Shown: positions 50,150-59,129, counted from the stretch's first letter. The stretch is 64,000 bases of DNA from Catenuloplanes niger (GCF_031458255.1 NZ_JAVDYC010000001.1:8480501-8544500); one strand, 5' to 3'. Made by a program: numbers and translations. The notes: generated by a model from the sequence alone, not told the origin.

Positions 50150-51046
50150 TCAGGCCGTACGGAGCGCCTCGAGGGCGGCCCGGGCCTGCGCGTCGGGGTC
50201 GGAGCCGAGCGGCCGGAGGACGACCGTGGTGGCGCCGGCCGTGTGCAGGGCGGCGACCTTGGCGGGGACGGAGTCGGCCGAGCCGATCAGCGTGAACAGC
50301 TCCTCGGCCGGCTTGCCGAGCCAGGCGGCCTGGCCGGCGACCATCTCGCCGGTCTCGGCGGCGGCCCGGGCCGGGTCGTCGCCGACGTGCAGGTAGGCGA
50401 AGGCGATCAGCTCGTGCGCCGGCCGGGTGCCGGCGGCACGGCCGCGTGCGATGTGCCCGAGCGCGTCGGTCAGCTCGGCCGGGCCGTTGCCCTCCGCGAC
50501 GATCGTGCCGTCCGCTACCCGGCCGGACAGTTCCAGCGACTTCGGCCGGACGACGCCGGTGACGATCGGCGGGACCACGGCCGGCGGGTGGACCAGCGTC
50601 ACGCCGTCGACGGTCACCTCGCGGCCGTGCATCGTGACCGTCTCACCGGCCAGCAGGCCGCGGGTGACGACGATCGACTCCTCGAGGCGGGACAGCGGCG
50701 ACTTCGGCGCCGCGCCGACCTGGCGCATCCAGTCGGTGACGCCGTGGCCGAGGCCGGCGACCAGGCGCTCCGGGTAGATCCGGGCGACCGTGGCCAGCTC
50801 CATGGCGAGCAGCGCCGGGTTGCGCAGCGCCACCGGCGCGATGCCGATGCCGACGCGCAGCGTGCGGGTCGCGGCGAGGGCGACGGTCGCGGCGCTGATA
50901 GCGCCGGTCCAGCCGAGGTCCTCGACCACCCACAGGTCGCCGGCGCCCAGCTCCTCCACGGTGGCGGCGAAACCGGCCAGCTCCTCCGGCCGCCGATCCC
51001 GATCGAACATGAAACCGATACGCGGGCGCGAGGTGTCAGTGATCAT
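50150..51046 (-). CDS. LLM-class (F420-type) oxidoreductase
   Basis: A 298-residue TIM-barrel oxidoreductase. IGFMFDRDRRPEELAGFAATVEELGAGDLWVVEDLGW and LVAGLGHGVTDWMRQVGA fit the F420-dependent LLM subgroup. It is on the opposite strand and ends 11 bp from the sulfur operon, so it is probably not co-regulated. The ATG (MITDTS) follows GGGTGGGAC; a GTG three codons earlier overlaps that ribosome site. Confidence 0.82.
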   Translation of the reverse strand: MITDTSRPRIGFMFDRDRRPEELAGFAATVEELGAGDLWVVEDLGWTGAISAATVALAATRTLRVGIGIAPVALRNPALLAMELATVARIYPERLVAGLGHGVTDWMRQVGAAPKSPLSRLEESIVVTRGLLAGETVTMHGREVTVDGVTLVHPPAVVPPIVTGVVRPKSLELSGRVADGTIVAEGNGPAELTDALGHIARGRAAGTRPAHELIAFAYLHVGDDPARAAAETGEMVAGQAAWLGKPAEELFTLIGSADSVPAKVAALHTAGATTVVLRPLGSDPDAQARAALEALRTA

Positions 51047-51116
51047 GTGTCCCACCCTAGGCCCGGTCGGTGCCCGGCCCGGTCGGTGGCCGGCGGTTCC
51101 CGCGGGGTGCGTGCGG

Positions 51117-53345
51117 TCAGCGGCGCACCCGGCGCTGCTCGACCGCGTAGGTGACGGTCACCGGCGGTGCGGTCCGGCCGGCGTGGTCGGTGCCGCCGGC
51201 GCAGGTGGCGGCGCGGCGGCCGGAACCGGTGGTGGTGACGGTCAGCGTGGCCCGGCGGGCCACCCCGGAGCCGGTGTCCGTGGTGACGCACGCCGGGACC
51301 GGCGTCGCGAACCGGCGGAACGGCCCGAACGGCATCACGCCGGTGACCCGGGTCGTGGGCGCGGTCAGGTCGACCCGGAGGCCGGTCAGCGACACGACCG
51401 CGGTGTGGCCGGCCCGGTCGGTGACCTGCCCGGTGACCGTCAACGACCGGCCCTCCGCGGTGAGGCGCCGCTCGGCCGGGCAGGAGGCGATCCCCGAGCC
51501 GGTGTCGGCGCAGGAGAACCGGACCGTGGGCGGCGTGGTGTACCAGCCGGACGCGGACCGGGTGCCGGCCACGGTGGCGACGATGGTCGGCGCGGTGCGG
51601 TCCAGGTTGACCGTGACCGTGGTGCCGGCCAGGTTGCCGGCGGCGTCGACCGCGGTGCCGGTGACCGCCTGACCCGCGCCGTCCGCGGTGACCGGGACGG
51701 CGGGCGGGCACCAGACGATCGGCGACTGCGCGTCCGCGCAGGTGAACGCGACCGTCACCGGCGCCCGGTGCCACCCGGCGCCGTCGGCCGGCTCGGACAG
51801 CACGGCGGCGATCACCGGCGGGGTGGTGTCGTCCGGCCGGACGGCAGTCGGCACCGGCGTGGGGCTCTGCCCGGTCTCCGGGTCCGGCGACGGACCGGGC
51901 GCCGGGACGGGGCCCGGCGAGCCGCTCGGCTCCGGGCCCGGCTGCGGCAGGGGCGCCGGGTCCGCGACGACCGGGCTCGGCGCGCCGGCGGGGCCCGGCG
52001 TGCCGGCCGGGCTCGGTGCCGGGATCGGGGCCGGTCCGGTTCCGGGTGCCGGCTCGGGGGTGACCGGGTTCGGTGCCGGTCCGGGTGCCGGGGTGGGTTC
52101 CGGGTGCGTGCCCGGGGTTGGTTCGGTGCCGGGTGCCGTCTCGGGTGCGGCCGGGCTCGGTGCCGGTCCGGGTTCGGGGTCGGGTCGCGGGAGCGGGGCG
52201 GGGTTCGGACCGGTGCCGGGTGCCGGCTCCGGATCGGCCGACGGAACCGGACCGCTGGTCGGCGCCGGACTTCCGGTCGGCACGGGGCTGACTGACGGGA
52301 CCGGATCGGCCGACGGAGCCGGGTTGGTCGACGGTGCCGGGCCGGCTGAGGGAGTCGGGCCGGCCGACGGTGCCGGGCCGGCGGAGGACACCGGGCTGGC
52401 GGACGGCGTCGGGCCGGTGGACGGCGGCACGTACACGCCGAGCGTCGTCGTGGCCGTGCCGCTGCCGCCGTACTCGTTGTAGGACTTGACCTGCAGCGTC
52501 CACGTCCGGGCCGGGTCCAGCGTCAGCGCGGCCGACGTGGCCGGCGCGTCCACCCGTACCGTCGAGGTGGTCGCCCCGCTGGTGTAGGTCAGCTGGTAGT
52601 AGGTCGGTGCCGGCCGACTCGCCGCCGGCACCCAGGAGACCTCGGCCGTGGCCGGGGACTCCGCCCGGCGGACGGCCGTGATCGAGACCGGGTCGGCCGG
52701 CCGCCAGCGCCCGATCGGCGACGTCGCCGTGGCGCAGCCGCCCCACTCGTTCGCCGAGGTGACCTGGATCTTGTACGTCATGGCCGGATCGAGCCCCGGC
52801 AGGCTGTGCGACAGTTCGGTGACGGTCCGGTCGACCAGTTCCGCGCCGTCCGAGTCCCGGGTCAGCAGCATCCGGTAGCCGGTGATCGGCGAGTACCCGG
52901 TGTGCGACGGCACCCGCCAGTACACCGTGCCGGTCGCCGGGTCGGACCGCCCGGTGGTCATGCCCGGCACCACGCCCGGTGCCAGCGTCCGCACCGTCAC
53001 GTAGCCCGTGCTGGTCCCGTTGCCGGCCGCGTCCACCGCACCGATTCGGATCTTGTACGTGACGCACGGGTTCGCACCATCCACAATGTACGACGTGGCC
53101 GCGACGGGCAGCGACACAGCCGGCTGCGCCACGTCGTCGCGCAGCACGTCGACGACGTAGTGGTCGGCGTCCGGCACGGTCTTCCAGCCGAGCGTGATCT
53201 GGCCGGGCGCGGCCGTGTTGCGTACCGCCGAGAAGGATTTGGGCGCCGCCGGCACCGCGAGGGCCGCGCCGGGCAGCCCGATGACGGCGGGCAGCGCCAC
53301 CAGCATGGCAGCGCCGAACGCCGCCAGCCGTTGCCGGACGCCCAT
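51117..53345 (-). CDS. Secreted fibronectin type III / Pro-rich / Ig-like repeat protein
   Basis: A 742-residue extracellular protein. The signal peptide is MGVRQRLAAFGAAMLVALPAV... ending near ALAVPAAP. Three fibronectin type III domains follow (about 30-325). A long low-complexity linker of P-[ST]-x-[GD]-P units (about 330-525; PSAGPAPSAGPTPSAG) comes next. Three Ig/HYR-like domains with paired cysteines (FTCADAQSPIVWC, FSCADTGSGIASC, ACVTTDTGSGVA) complete it. No enzyme domain, so an adhesive or surface role is likely. The ATG was chosen because CGGAGACGGC lies just upstream. Confidence 0.83.
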   Translation of the reverse strand: MGVRQRLAAFGAAMLVALPAVIGLPGAALAVPAAPKSFSAVRNTAAPGQITLGWKTVPDADHYVVDVLRDDVAQPAVSLPVAATSYIVDGANPCVTYKIRIGAVDAAGNGTSTGYVTVRTLAPGVVPGMTTGRSDPATGTVYWRVPSHTGYSPITGYRMLLTRDSDGAELVDRTVTELSHSLPGLDPAMTYKIQVTSANEWGGCATATSPIGRWRPADPVSITAVRRAESPATAEVSWVPAASRPAPTYYQLTYTSGATTSTVRVDAPATSAALTLDPARTWTLQVKSYNEYGGSGTATTTLGVYVPPSTGPTPSASPVSSAGPAPSAGPTPSAGPAPSTNPAPSADPVPSVSPVPTGSPAPTSGPVPSADPEPAPGTGPNPAPLPRPDPEPGPAPSPAAPETAPGTEPTPGTHPEPTPAPGPAPNPVTPEPAPGTGPAPIPAPSPAGTPGPAGAPSPVVADPAPLPQPGPEPSGSPGPVPAPGPSPDPETGQSPTPVPTAVRPDDTTPPVIAAVLSEPADGAGWHRAPVTVAFTCADAQSPIVWCPPAVPVTADGAGQAVTGTAVDAAGNLAGTTVTVNLDRTAPTIVATVAGTRSASGWYTTPPTVRFSCADTGSGIASCPAERRLTAEGRSLTVTGQVTDRAGHTAVVSLTGLRVDLTAPTTRVTGVMPFGPFRRFATPVPACVTTDTGSGVARRATLTVTTTGSGRRAATCAGGTDHAGRTAPPVTVTYAVEQRRVRR

Positions 53346-53438
53346 GCCGTCTCCGTTTCGCGGACTCTCTGTCGCATCAACACGGTCCACCCCGCCGGTG
53401 GCGGGCCGGGTGCGGCCGGGGTGCGACGCGGTTGCGGG

Positions 53439-54098
53439 CTATCCGCGCGGCCGGACCAGGCCCGCGTCGAACGCGGCGATGACCAGCTGGGCGCGGTCCC
53501 GGGCGGCGAGCTTGGCGAGCAGGTGGGTGATGTGCGTCTTGACCGTCTTGACGGAGATCACCAGCGCGGTCGCGATCTCGTCGTTCGACAGGCCGCCGCC
53601 GACCAGCGTCAGCACCTCCACCTCGCGCGCGGTCAGCCCGCCGGGCGCGGTGCCCGGCCGGCCGGGCCGGGGCGTACCGACGTAGTGCGTGACCAGCCTG
53701 GTCAGGATGGACGGGGCGAACAGCGAGACCCCTTCGGCCGTACGGTGGATCGCCTCTATCAGGTCCTCCGGGCGCGCGTCCTTGAGCAGGAAGCCGGAGG
53801 CGCCCGCGTGCAGCGCCTGCCAGACGTACTCGTCGAGCTCGAACATGCTCAGGACCAGCACCCGGGTGCCGGACAGCGCGGGATCGGCGCAGATCCGGCG
53901 GGTCGCCTCGAGGCCGTCCAGGTGCGGCATGCGGACGTCCATCAGCACCACGTCCGGCCGGGTGGCGCGGGCGCGAACCACGGCCTCGGTGCCGTCCGCC
54001 GCCTCGCCGGCCACCTCGAGCGCCGGGTCGCTTCCGATGATCATGGCGAGGCTGCGCCGGAGCAGCGGCTGGTCGTCGACGAGCAGCACGCGGGTCAT
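53439..54098 (-). CDS. NarL/LuxR-family response regulator
   Basis: A 219-residue two-component regulator. The receiver domain has acidic pocket D8-D9 and phospho-acceptor D54 in VLMDVRMP. The C-terminal LuxR-type HTH is at about 150-212 (LTAREVEVLTLVGGGLSNDEIA). It starts within the stop of the kinase gene (ATGA). It probably controls the divergent ABC-2 exporter. Confidence 0.93.
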   Translation of the reverse strand: MTRVLLVDDQPLLRRSLAMIIGSDPALEVAGEAADGTEAVVRARATRPDVVLMDVRMPHLDGLEATRRICADPALSGTRVLVLSMFELDEYVWQALHAGASGFLLKDARPEDLIEAIHRTAEGVSLFAPSILTRLVTHYVGTPRPGRPGTAPGGLTAREVEVLTLVGGGLSNDEIATALVISVKTVKTHITHLLAKLAARDRAQLVIAAFDAGLVRPRG

Positions 54099-54922
54099 GC
54101 GGCGGCGTCCGGGATGCGGGCGGTGAGCCGGAAACCGCCGTCGACCGGTGCCGCACCGAGCACGCCGCCGAGGCTGCCCACGCGTTCGCGCAGCCCGGCC
54201 AGCCCGTGACCGGCCCCGGGCGTGGCCCGCCAGCCGGGCTCCGGGCCGCCGTCCGCGACCGTGACCACCACGTCCGCGCCGTCGCGGTGCACCCGGACGC
54301 GCACGTCGGACGGCCCCGCGTGCCGGGCCGCGTTGGCCAGCCCCTCCCGGACCGTGCGGGCCACCGCGACCTGCACGCCCGGCGAGACCGGCCCGAGCTC
54401 GCCGACGGACAGGTCGACGCGCAGCCCGCCGCGGCCGGCGTCCGCGGCGATCGCGGCCAGGTCGTCGAGGCTGTCCACCGGCGTGAGCGGGTCGGTGGAG
54501 CGCAGCACGCCGAGCATGCGGCGCAGTTCGGCGGTGGCCTGCCGGCCGGCCTCCTCGATGTCGGTCAGCGCCGCCGCGACCTCCGGCGGTTTCGGCAGGT
54601 GGCGGGTGGCCGCGGCCCGCACCGTGATCAGGCCCAGCCCGTGCGAGACGATGTCGTGCAGGTCGCGCGCGATGTGCAGGCGTTCGGCCAGCACCGCCTC
54701 GGACGCGGCCCACGCGGTCAGCCGCGCCTCGTAGTCGGCCCGGTCCGCGCGCGCCCGGCGCACGGTCCAGACCGCGGCGCCGATCGCACCGCCGACCATC
54801 ACGGCCGGGACCACGCGGGCCAGCGGGCCGGACGTGCCGGCCGTGCACATCGCGGTGATCAGGACGCCACAGGTCACGGCCGCGACCAGCAGCGCGGGGG
54901 AAAGCGTGCGGCGGGGTCTCAC
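54095..54922 (-). CDS. NarL-type sensor histidine kinase
   Basis: A 275-residue kinase. Two N-terminal membrane helices (LLVAAVTCGVLITAMCTAG and VVPAVMVGGAIGAAVWTV) hold almost no extracytoplasmic loop, so the signal may be sensed in the membrane, as in exporter-linked intramembrane-sensing kinases. The HisKA_3 motif RDLHDIVSHGLG carries His89. The ATPase region includes VREGLANAARHAG (N box) and VADGGPEPGW with GHGLAGLRERV (G boxes). GTG start; coupled to the response regulator. Confidence 0.9.
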   Translation of the reverse strand: MRPRRTLSPALLVAAVTCGVLITAMCTAGTSGPLARVVPAVMVGGAIGAAVWTVRRARADRADYEARLTAWAASEAVLAERLHIARDLHDIVSHGLGLITVRAAATRHLPKPPEVAAALTDIEEAGRQATAELRRMLGVLRSTDPLTPVDSLDDLAAIAADAGRGGLRVDLSVGELGPVSPGVQVAVARTVREGLANAARHAGPSDVRVRVHRDGADVVVTVADGGPEPGWRATPGAGHGLAGLRERVGSLGGVLGAAPVDGGFRLTARIPDAAA

Positions 54923-54948
54923 CGCATCGACTGTAGTTCTCGGACCCA

Positions 54949-54980
54949 GGTCTGAGACCGGCGCCGGGATCGGATCCCGG
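54949..54980. promoter_or_regulatory. Two palindromes in the kinase/exporter divergent promoter region
   Basis: GGTCT-g-AGACC (54949-54959) and CCGGGATC-g-GATCCCGG (54964-54980) lie five bases apart between the divergent kinase and ABC genes. They are candidate binding sites for the adjacent response regulator. Confidence 0.5.
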
Positions 54981-55020
54981 TCCGATGTGCGCGCGCCCGG
55001 CGGGCGGTTGACTGACCGGC

Positions 55021-55734
55021 ATGATCTCCATTGATCGGGTCAGCAAGAGCAAGGGCCGGACCCAGATTCTGTACGACGTGAGTTTCGAGGCCCGGCCCGG
55101 CCGGGTCACCGGCTTCCTCGGGCCGAACGGTGCCGGCAAGACGTCGACGCTGCGCGTCCTGCTCGGCCTGGACCGGGCGGACGGCGGCACCGCGCTGGTC
55201 TGCGGCCGCCGCTACCGCGACCTGACCCGGCCGCTCACCCGGGTCGGCGCGCTGCTCGACGGTTCCGGCGCGCACCGGGCCCGCACCGCCCGCGCCCACC
55301 TGCGCTGGGTCGCCGCGTCGAACGGGCTGCCCGCCGCCCGGGCCGACGAGGTCCTCGAGGCGGTCGGCCTGACCGGCGACGCGGGCAAGCGCGCGGGCCG
55401 CTTCTCGCTCGGCATGAGCCGCCGGCTCGGGCTCGCGGCCGCGCTGCTCGGCGACCCGGAGGTGCTGATCCTGGACGAGCCGGTCAACGGCCTGGACCCG
55501 GGCGGCATCCGGTGGATGCGGAGCTTCCTGCGGGAGCGTGCGGCACAGGGGCACACGGTCCTGCTCTCCAGCCACCTGATGGGCGAGCTCGCCGAGACGG
55601 CGGACGACGTGGTCGTGATCGACAAGGGCCGGGTCGTGGTGTCCGGCACGCTGGCCGAGGTGACCGGCGACCACCGCACCCTCGAGGACGCGTTCTTCGC
55701 GCTGACCACGGCCGGCGGCGGTGCCTCGTGGTGA
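55021..55734 (+). CDS. ABC transporter ATPase (ABC-2 exporter)
   Basis: A 237-residue ATPase with Walker A GPNGAGKTSTLR, a variant signature FSLGMSRRLGLAAALL, Walker B VLILDEPVNGLDPGG and H-loop SSHLMGE. It resembles lantibiotic-immunity and bacitracin-type ATPases that work with small ABC-2 permeases. Divergent from a two-component system, which is typical of peptide-antibiotic detoxification modules. The GTG/GTGA junction couples it to the first permease. Confidence 0.9.
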   Translation: MISIDRVSKSKGRTQILYDVSFEARPGRVTGFLGPNGAGKTSTLRVLLGLDRADGGTALVCGRRYRDLTRPLTRVGALLDGSGAHRARTARAHLRWVAASNGLPAARADEVLEAVGLTGDAGKRAGRFSLGMSRRLGLAAALLGDPEVLILDEPVNGLDPGGIRWMRSFLRERAAQGHTVLLSSHLMGELAETADDVVVIDKGRVVVSGTLAEVTGDHRTLEDAFFALTTAGGGASW

Positions 55735-56471
55735 TCGCGGAGCTGCGCAAACTGCTCGGGATTCCGACCGCCTGGGCCGGCCTGGTCGTCGGCACGCTGC
55801 TGGCCCCGCTGATCGTGCTGCTCAACGCGCCGGCGACGCGCCGGGCGATCGCGGACGGCAGCTACGGCGACCTGTCGAACCTCGGGATGAACGACCTCGG
55901 CGTCGGGCTGCTCGGCCCGCTCGTGCTCGGCGTCGTGATCATCAGTAGTGAGTTCACGCCGACCGGCGAGCACTCGGCCGGCGTCACCCAGCTGCACACC
56001 ACGCTGACCGCGATGCCGCACCGGTTGCGCCTGCTGGCCGCGAAGACGGCCGCGCTGATCGCGGTGGTGCTGCTGCAGTCCGCGGTGGCCGCGACCGCGG
56101 TGCTCACGCTGACCCGCGCGCTGCACGGCGGCGCGATGCCACCGGTGGACCCGGTCCGCCTGGTCACGGTGCTGATCTACTGGGTGCTGCTGGCGCTGTT
56201 CGCGTACGCGATCACGCTGATCGTCCGCAACGGCATCGTGCCGCTCACCGTCCTGATCGTGAACAGCTTCTTCGTCTCCGTCTCCTACCTGCTCACCAAG
56301 GTCACCGACCTGGCCTACTACCTGCCGGACATCGCCGGCGCACGCATGTTCATCCGCGGCGACCGCTTCGACTACGCCATGTCCCCGCTCGTCGCCGGCC
56401 TCACCATGACCGCCTGGGTCGTCGCGCTGCTCGCCCTCGGCGCCTGGCTGTTCCACCGGCGGGACGCATGA
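55731..56471 (+). CDS. ABC-2 type permease 1
   Basis: A 246-residue membrane protein with about six helices (VIAELRKLLGIPTAWAGLVVG at the start; VLIYWVLLALFAYAITLIV in the middle). VIIISSEFTPTGEHSAGVTQLHTTLTAMPHR, in family order, resembles bacitracin/lantibiotic exporter permeases. GTG start overlapping the ATPase stop; a GTG one codon earlier is possible. Confidence 0.82.
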   Translation: MIAELRKLLGIPTAWAGLVVGTLLAPLIVLLNAPATRRAIADGSYGDLSNLGMNDLGVGLLGPLVLGVVIISSEFTPTGEHSAGVTQLHTTLTAMPHRLRLLAAKTAALIAVVLLQSAVAATAVLTLTRALHGGAMPPVDPVRLVTVLIYWVLLALFAYAITLIVRNGIVPLTVLIVNSFFVSVSYLLTKVTDLAYYLPDIAGARMFIRGDRFDYAMSPLVAGLTMTAWVVALLALGAWLFHRRDA

Positions 56472-57040
56472 CCTACCTGCATGCGGAGCTGCTGAAACTC
56501 TGGTCCCTGCCGTCGCTGCGGCTGACCGTGGCACTGACGCTGGCCGCGACCGGGCTGCTGCGCTGGGCGGCCGGCGAGCCGGGCGCGCTGCCGCTGACGT
56601 ACACCCAGGCGGGTTTCCTGGTCCTCGGCGTGCTGGCCGTCTCGTCCGAGCACGAGGCCGGCGCCCAGTTCCACACCACACTGCTGGCCATGCCCCGCCG
56701 CCTCCCGCTGCTCGCCGCGAAGTCCCTCACGCTCGCCGCCACCACCCTCCCGGTCGCCGCCACCGCATCCCTCACCTGCGGCGCCGACGCCACCGCTTAC
56801 CTCACCCTGACCACGCTGCTGTCCGCCGCGGTGACTACTGTCATTCGCTATCCGGTTGCTGCGCTTCTGCCGCTGCTGGCTGTGTATTTCATCGTCGGCC
56901 CGTTGTTCCGCGAGGAACTGGGCAGTTGGCTTCCGGACACCATGCTCACCCACGCGAGCCGTGGAACGCTTGCGACGACGGTATGGACGATCGGCGTTTG
57001 GGTGCTGGTCGCCGTTACCTTCACCCGAAGCGACGCCTGA
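56468..57040 (+). CDS. ABC-2 type permease 2 (short)
   Basis: A 190-residue membrane protein, diverged from permease 1 but sharing the YLHAELLKLWSLPSLRLT opening and the block VSSEHEAGAQFHTTLLAMPRRLPLLAAK. With four or five helices it is shorter than permease 1, so it may be a reduced second half of the channel. Overlaps permease 1 by ATGA. Codon use becomes less GC-biased in its last 70 codons. Confidence 0.8.
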   Translation: MTYLHAELLKLWSLPSLRLTVALTLAATGLLRWAAGEPGALPLTYTQAGFLVLGVLAVSSEHEAGAQFHTTLLAMPRRLPLLAAKSLTLAATTLPVAATASLTCGADATAYLTLTTLLSAAVTTVIRYPVAALLPLLAVYFIVGPLFREELGSWLPDTMLTHASRGTLATTVWTIGVWVLVAVTFTRSDA

Positions 57041-57170
57041 CGCCGATCACGGCGGTGTAGCGATCATGGCGAGTGGACAGCGGTGCAGACACTGCAGGTG
57101 ACCGGGTCCCCTCATCAGGAGGAATCGATGCCGCTACCCCCCCGTTTCGCGACGCGGAGTCAGTGCCAGG

Positions 57171-57884
57171 TTGCTTCGCAGTGTTTTTACCGTTTTGTTC
57201 TCGGCCGGTGCCCTGCTGATCCTTTCCATAGCGGTGTTGGCATCGCCTGTCGTCCTCGGGGCCATCGATACCGATGGTCTCGATGTGGGTCGTCTCGGTG
57301 AGATCGGGCAGGCTTACGGCCCTATCTCGACGCTGTTGTCGGCGATTGCGCTGTGTGTGGCCGTTCTCGTTCAGCGACGTCAGCTTCGCCAAGAACGTGT
57401 GGTGATGGCTCGGGAACTGCATGCGGATGTTCTCCGAACTGCCATGGAAGAGCCTGCCTACGGTCAATGCTGGGGCCCCAGAGTCACGCCCGAACACGTT
57501 GACGAAAGACTGTTCTATTACTCTAGTTCGATCTTGACAGCATGGTTTCATGCTTGGGAGTGCGGTGATCTGACCGACGAGGCCGTGCGATCCTATGCGC
57601 GCTCGATGGCAGACAGTGAAATCCCGAGAATGTACTGGATCGCATACGGAGGATGGCGCCTGTCTGCGGCGCGGGGGCCGGAACTCCGTTTCTTGCGGAT
57701 GGTGGACGGCGAATTTCGTGCGGCCATGGCGGGCGGGCCGCCTTCGAGGAGAGCGGAGCCAATTCCCGGAGGGGAACGGTTGAGAAGCCCGAGGGGGAGG
57801 GTGGCCCGCCGTCGGGACAGTTCAGTGCGCGCCTACTCGGTCCGCTTCGCGGAGCGTAGATACGCAAGAAATCCCCGCCATTGA
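57171..57884 (+). CDS. DUF6082-like membrane protein; start obscured by a C7 tract
   Basis: A 237-residue protein resembling DUF6082: two membrane helices (TVLFSAGALLILSIAVLASPVVLG; YGPISTLLSAIALCVAVLVQRRQL), then a helical cytosolic part (RELHADVLRTAMEEPAYGQCWGP). The TTG shown has a poor ribosome site. A much better one, AGGAGGAATCG-ATG, lies at 57128 but is in another frame. With one base fewer in the C7 run at 57137-57143, that ATG would read MPLPPVSRRGVSARLLRSVFT straight into this protein. Its 3' end overlaps the opposite-strand DUF397 gene by 52 bases. GC is lower than in the flanks. Confidence 0.65.
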   Translation: MLRSVFTVLFSAGALLILSIAVLASPVVLGAIDTDGLDVGRLGEIGQAYGPISTLLSAIALCVAVLVQRRQLRQERVVMARELHADVLRTAMEEPAYGQCWGPRVTPEHVDERLFYYSSSILTAWFHAWECGDLTDEAVRSYARSMADSEIPRMYWIAYGGWRLSAARGPELRFLRMVDGEFRAAMAGGPPSRRAEPIPGGERLRSPRGRVARRRDSSVRAYSVRFAERRYARNPRH

Positions 57885-58033
57885 TCTCCGTTGAGGTCGA
57901 GTGCAACGGTGGGCCTCGTGGAGTTGCGCACCAGAACGAGCGCGCCGCAGATTGCGACTTCCATGCAGTGATGGCTCGCCACGCAGCGGGCACTTCGCCT
58001 CCACTGTGGCTCGCTGATGTTTTGTTGCGTCAC
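57833..58033 (-). CDS. DUF397 domain protein
   Basis: A 66-residue DUF397 protein: PQWRRSARCVASHHCMEVAI, VLVRNSTRP and GDQWRGFLAYLRS match the W.kSs.....CVEVA..., vlvRdSk.p and W.aFl blocks. These small actinomycete proteins usually sit beside an XRE-family regulator and act in developmental control; no XRE gene is present here. AAGGAGAT precedes the GTG start. Confidence 0.8.
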   Translation of the reverse strand: MTQQNISEPQWRRSARCVASHHCMEVAICGALVLVRNSTRPTVALDLNGDQWRGFLAYLRSAKRTE

Positions 58034-58059
58034 GGGTGGGGATCTCCTTCGAACATGAA

Positions 58060-58100
58060 GAGGGCGGTGTCAGGAACAAAGCGTTCCTGACACCGCCCTC
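58060..58100 (-). terminator. Strong intrinsic terminator, 18-bp stem
   Basis: GAGGGCGGTGTCAGGAAC and its exact complement flank a five-base loop (aaagc). It lies 21 bases after the stop of the leftward gene at 58122 and ahead of the DUF397 ribosome site, so it should separate those two units. Confidence 0.8.
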
Positions 58101-58121
58101 GATGCTGAGCGGTGGTCCGAA

Positions 58122-59129
58122 TCAATCGGAAGGTGGAGTAGCGTACGGTGCGGCGGTGCCTGTTGATGGTGGCGGAACCGATTGCGGCGATACCTGAACC
58201 GAAGAAGGTGTGCCGGCTGGGTGTGACGTCGGCGGAACGGTCGTATCCGGTTGATCGGCCGGATCGGGCGGTACGGCGGTCGCCGGTACGGTTGGCACCG
58301 CCCCGGAGAAGTACTGCCCGCTCACCACCGTGCACCCCGGATGCTGGCCCTGGTTTTGGGGGAAGATGGAGAGGCTTGCTAATTGGCCGACCGGAACCGT
58401 GACCTTTCCCGACTGGCCGGGGGCGAGACTGACTATCGCAGCGTTGGGAAGGCCGTCCGTCGGCGACTTCACGATGCGCCATTCGCAGGCTTCCGTTACG
58501 GCCGCACGCAGCGTTACCACGTACTTGTCGGCGGGCGGGTCGGTGAGTGCAACCCGCAGTTCCGCAACGTCCTGCGGGCTGCCCTCTGAAGGAGGTGCCT
58601 GCGGGGGTGCCGAACCTGTAGGAACAATGGCGCTGAAGCTGACGGCAACTTCCGGGAGGGTTCTGCCGGCTTGCTCCGACGACGCATGCACGGGAGCTCG
58701 GCGGGTACCGGCTTCCTCCTGTGTCGATGTGGACTGCCCGGCCAGCGTCAGCCCGGTGGCCAGGCCGGTGGTCAGCAGGGCCGCCATCACGATGCCGGGC
58801 CGCCAGCCGTACGGGGAAGCCGTACTGGCCCAGTACGCGATCCAGCGCCTCGGTGCCGGCACGGGAACCGATGTCGCTCCTGAGTTGTCATTGGGGGGCC
58901 GACCGGTGGCTCGCCAGTAGAGCAGGTCGGCTTCGGCTTCGGGGAGTTTGCATCTGTCCGCGATCACCAAGAATGTCAAGGCCAGCCTCCACTGGCCCTT
59001 CGTGAACAAGTCGCGTGCGATCTCGAGCGCTCCCGACGCCGCCATCATCTTCGCCAGTGCTGCGTGATATTCGTCGTCGCGACGTGTCTCTCGAGAGCTT
59101 GCCGGCCGGTGTTGTTTGATTATTTTCAC
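58122..59129 (-). CDS. Hypothetical single-pass membrane protein with Pro/Thr-rich tail
   Basis: A 335-residue protein of unknown family. The cytosolic N-terminus (about 1-95) is helical (DDEYHAALAKMMAASGALEIARDLFTKGQW). One membrane helix, GIVMAALLTTGLATGLTLA, lies near 115-135. A beta-rich extracellular domain follows, then a low-complexity tail of Pro, Thr and Ser. The GTG overlaps the stop of the upstream gene and follows GGCAGG. The pair could be a regulator and membrane partner, but this is only suggested by the arrangement. GC is lower than in the genome around it. Confidence 0.65.
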   Translation of the reverse strand: MKIIKQHRPASSRETRRDDEYHAALAKMMAASGALEIARDLFTKGQWRLALTFLVIADRCKLPEAEADLLYWRATGRPPNDNSGATSVPVPAPRRWIAYWASTASPYGWRPGIVMAALLTTGLATGLTLAGQSTSTQEEAGTRRAPVHASSEQAGRTLPEVAVSFSAIVPTGSAPPQAPPSEGSPQDVAELRVALTDPPADKYVVTLRAAVTEACEWRIVKSPTDGLPNAAIVSLAPGQSGKVTVPVGQLASLSIFPQNQGQHPGCTVVSGQYFSGAVPTVPATAVPPDPADQPDTTVPPTSHPAGTPSSVQVSPQSVPPPSTGTAAPYATPPSD

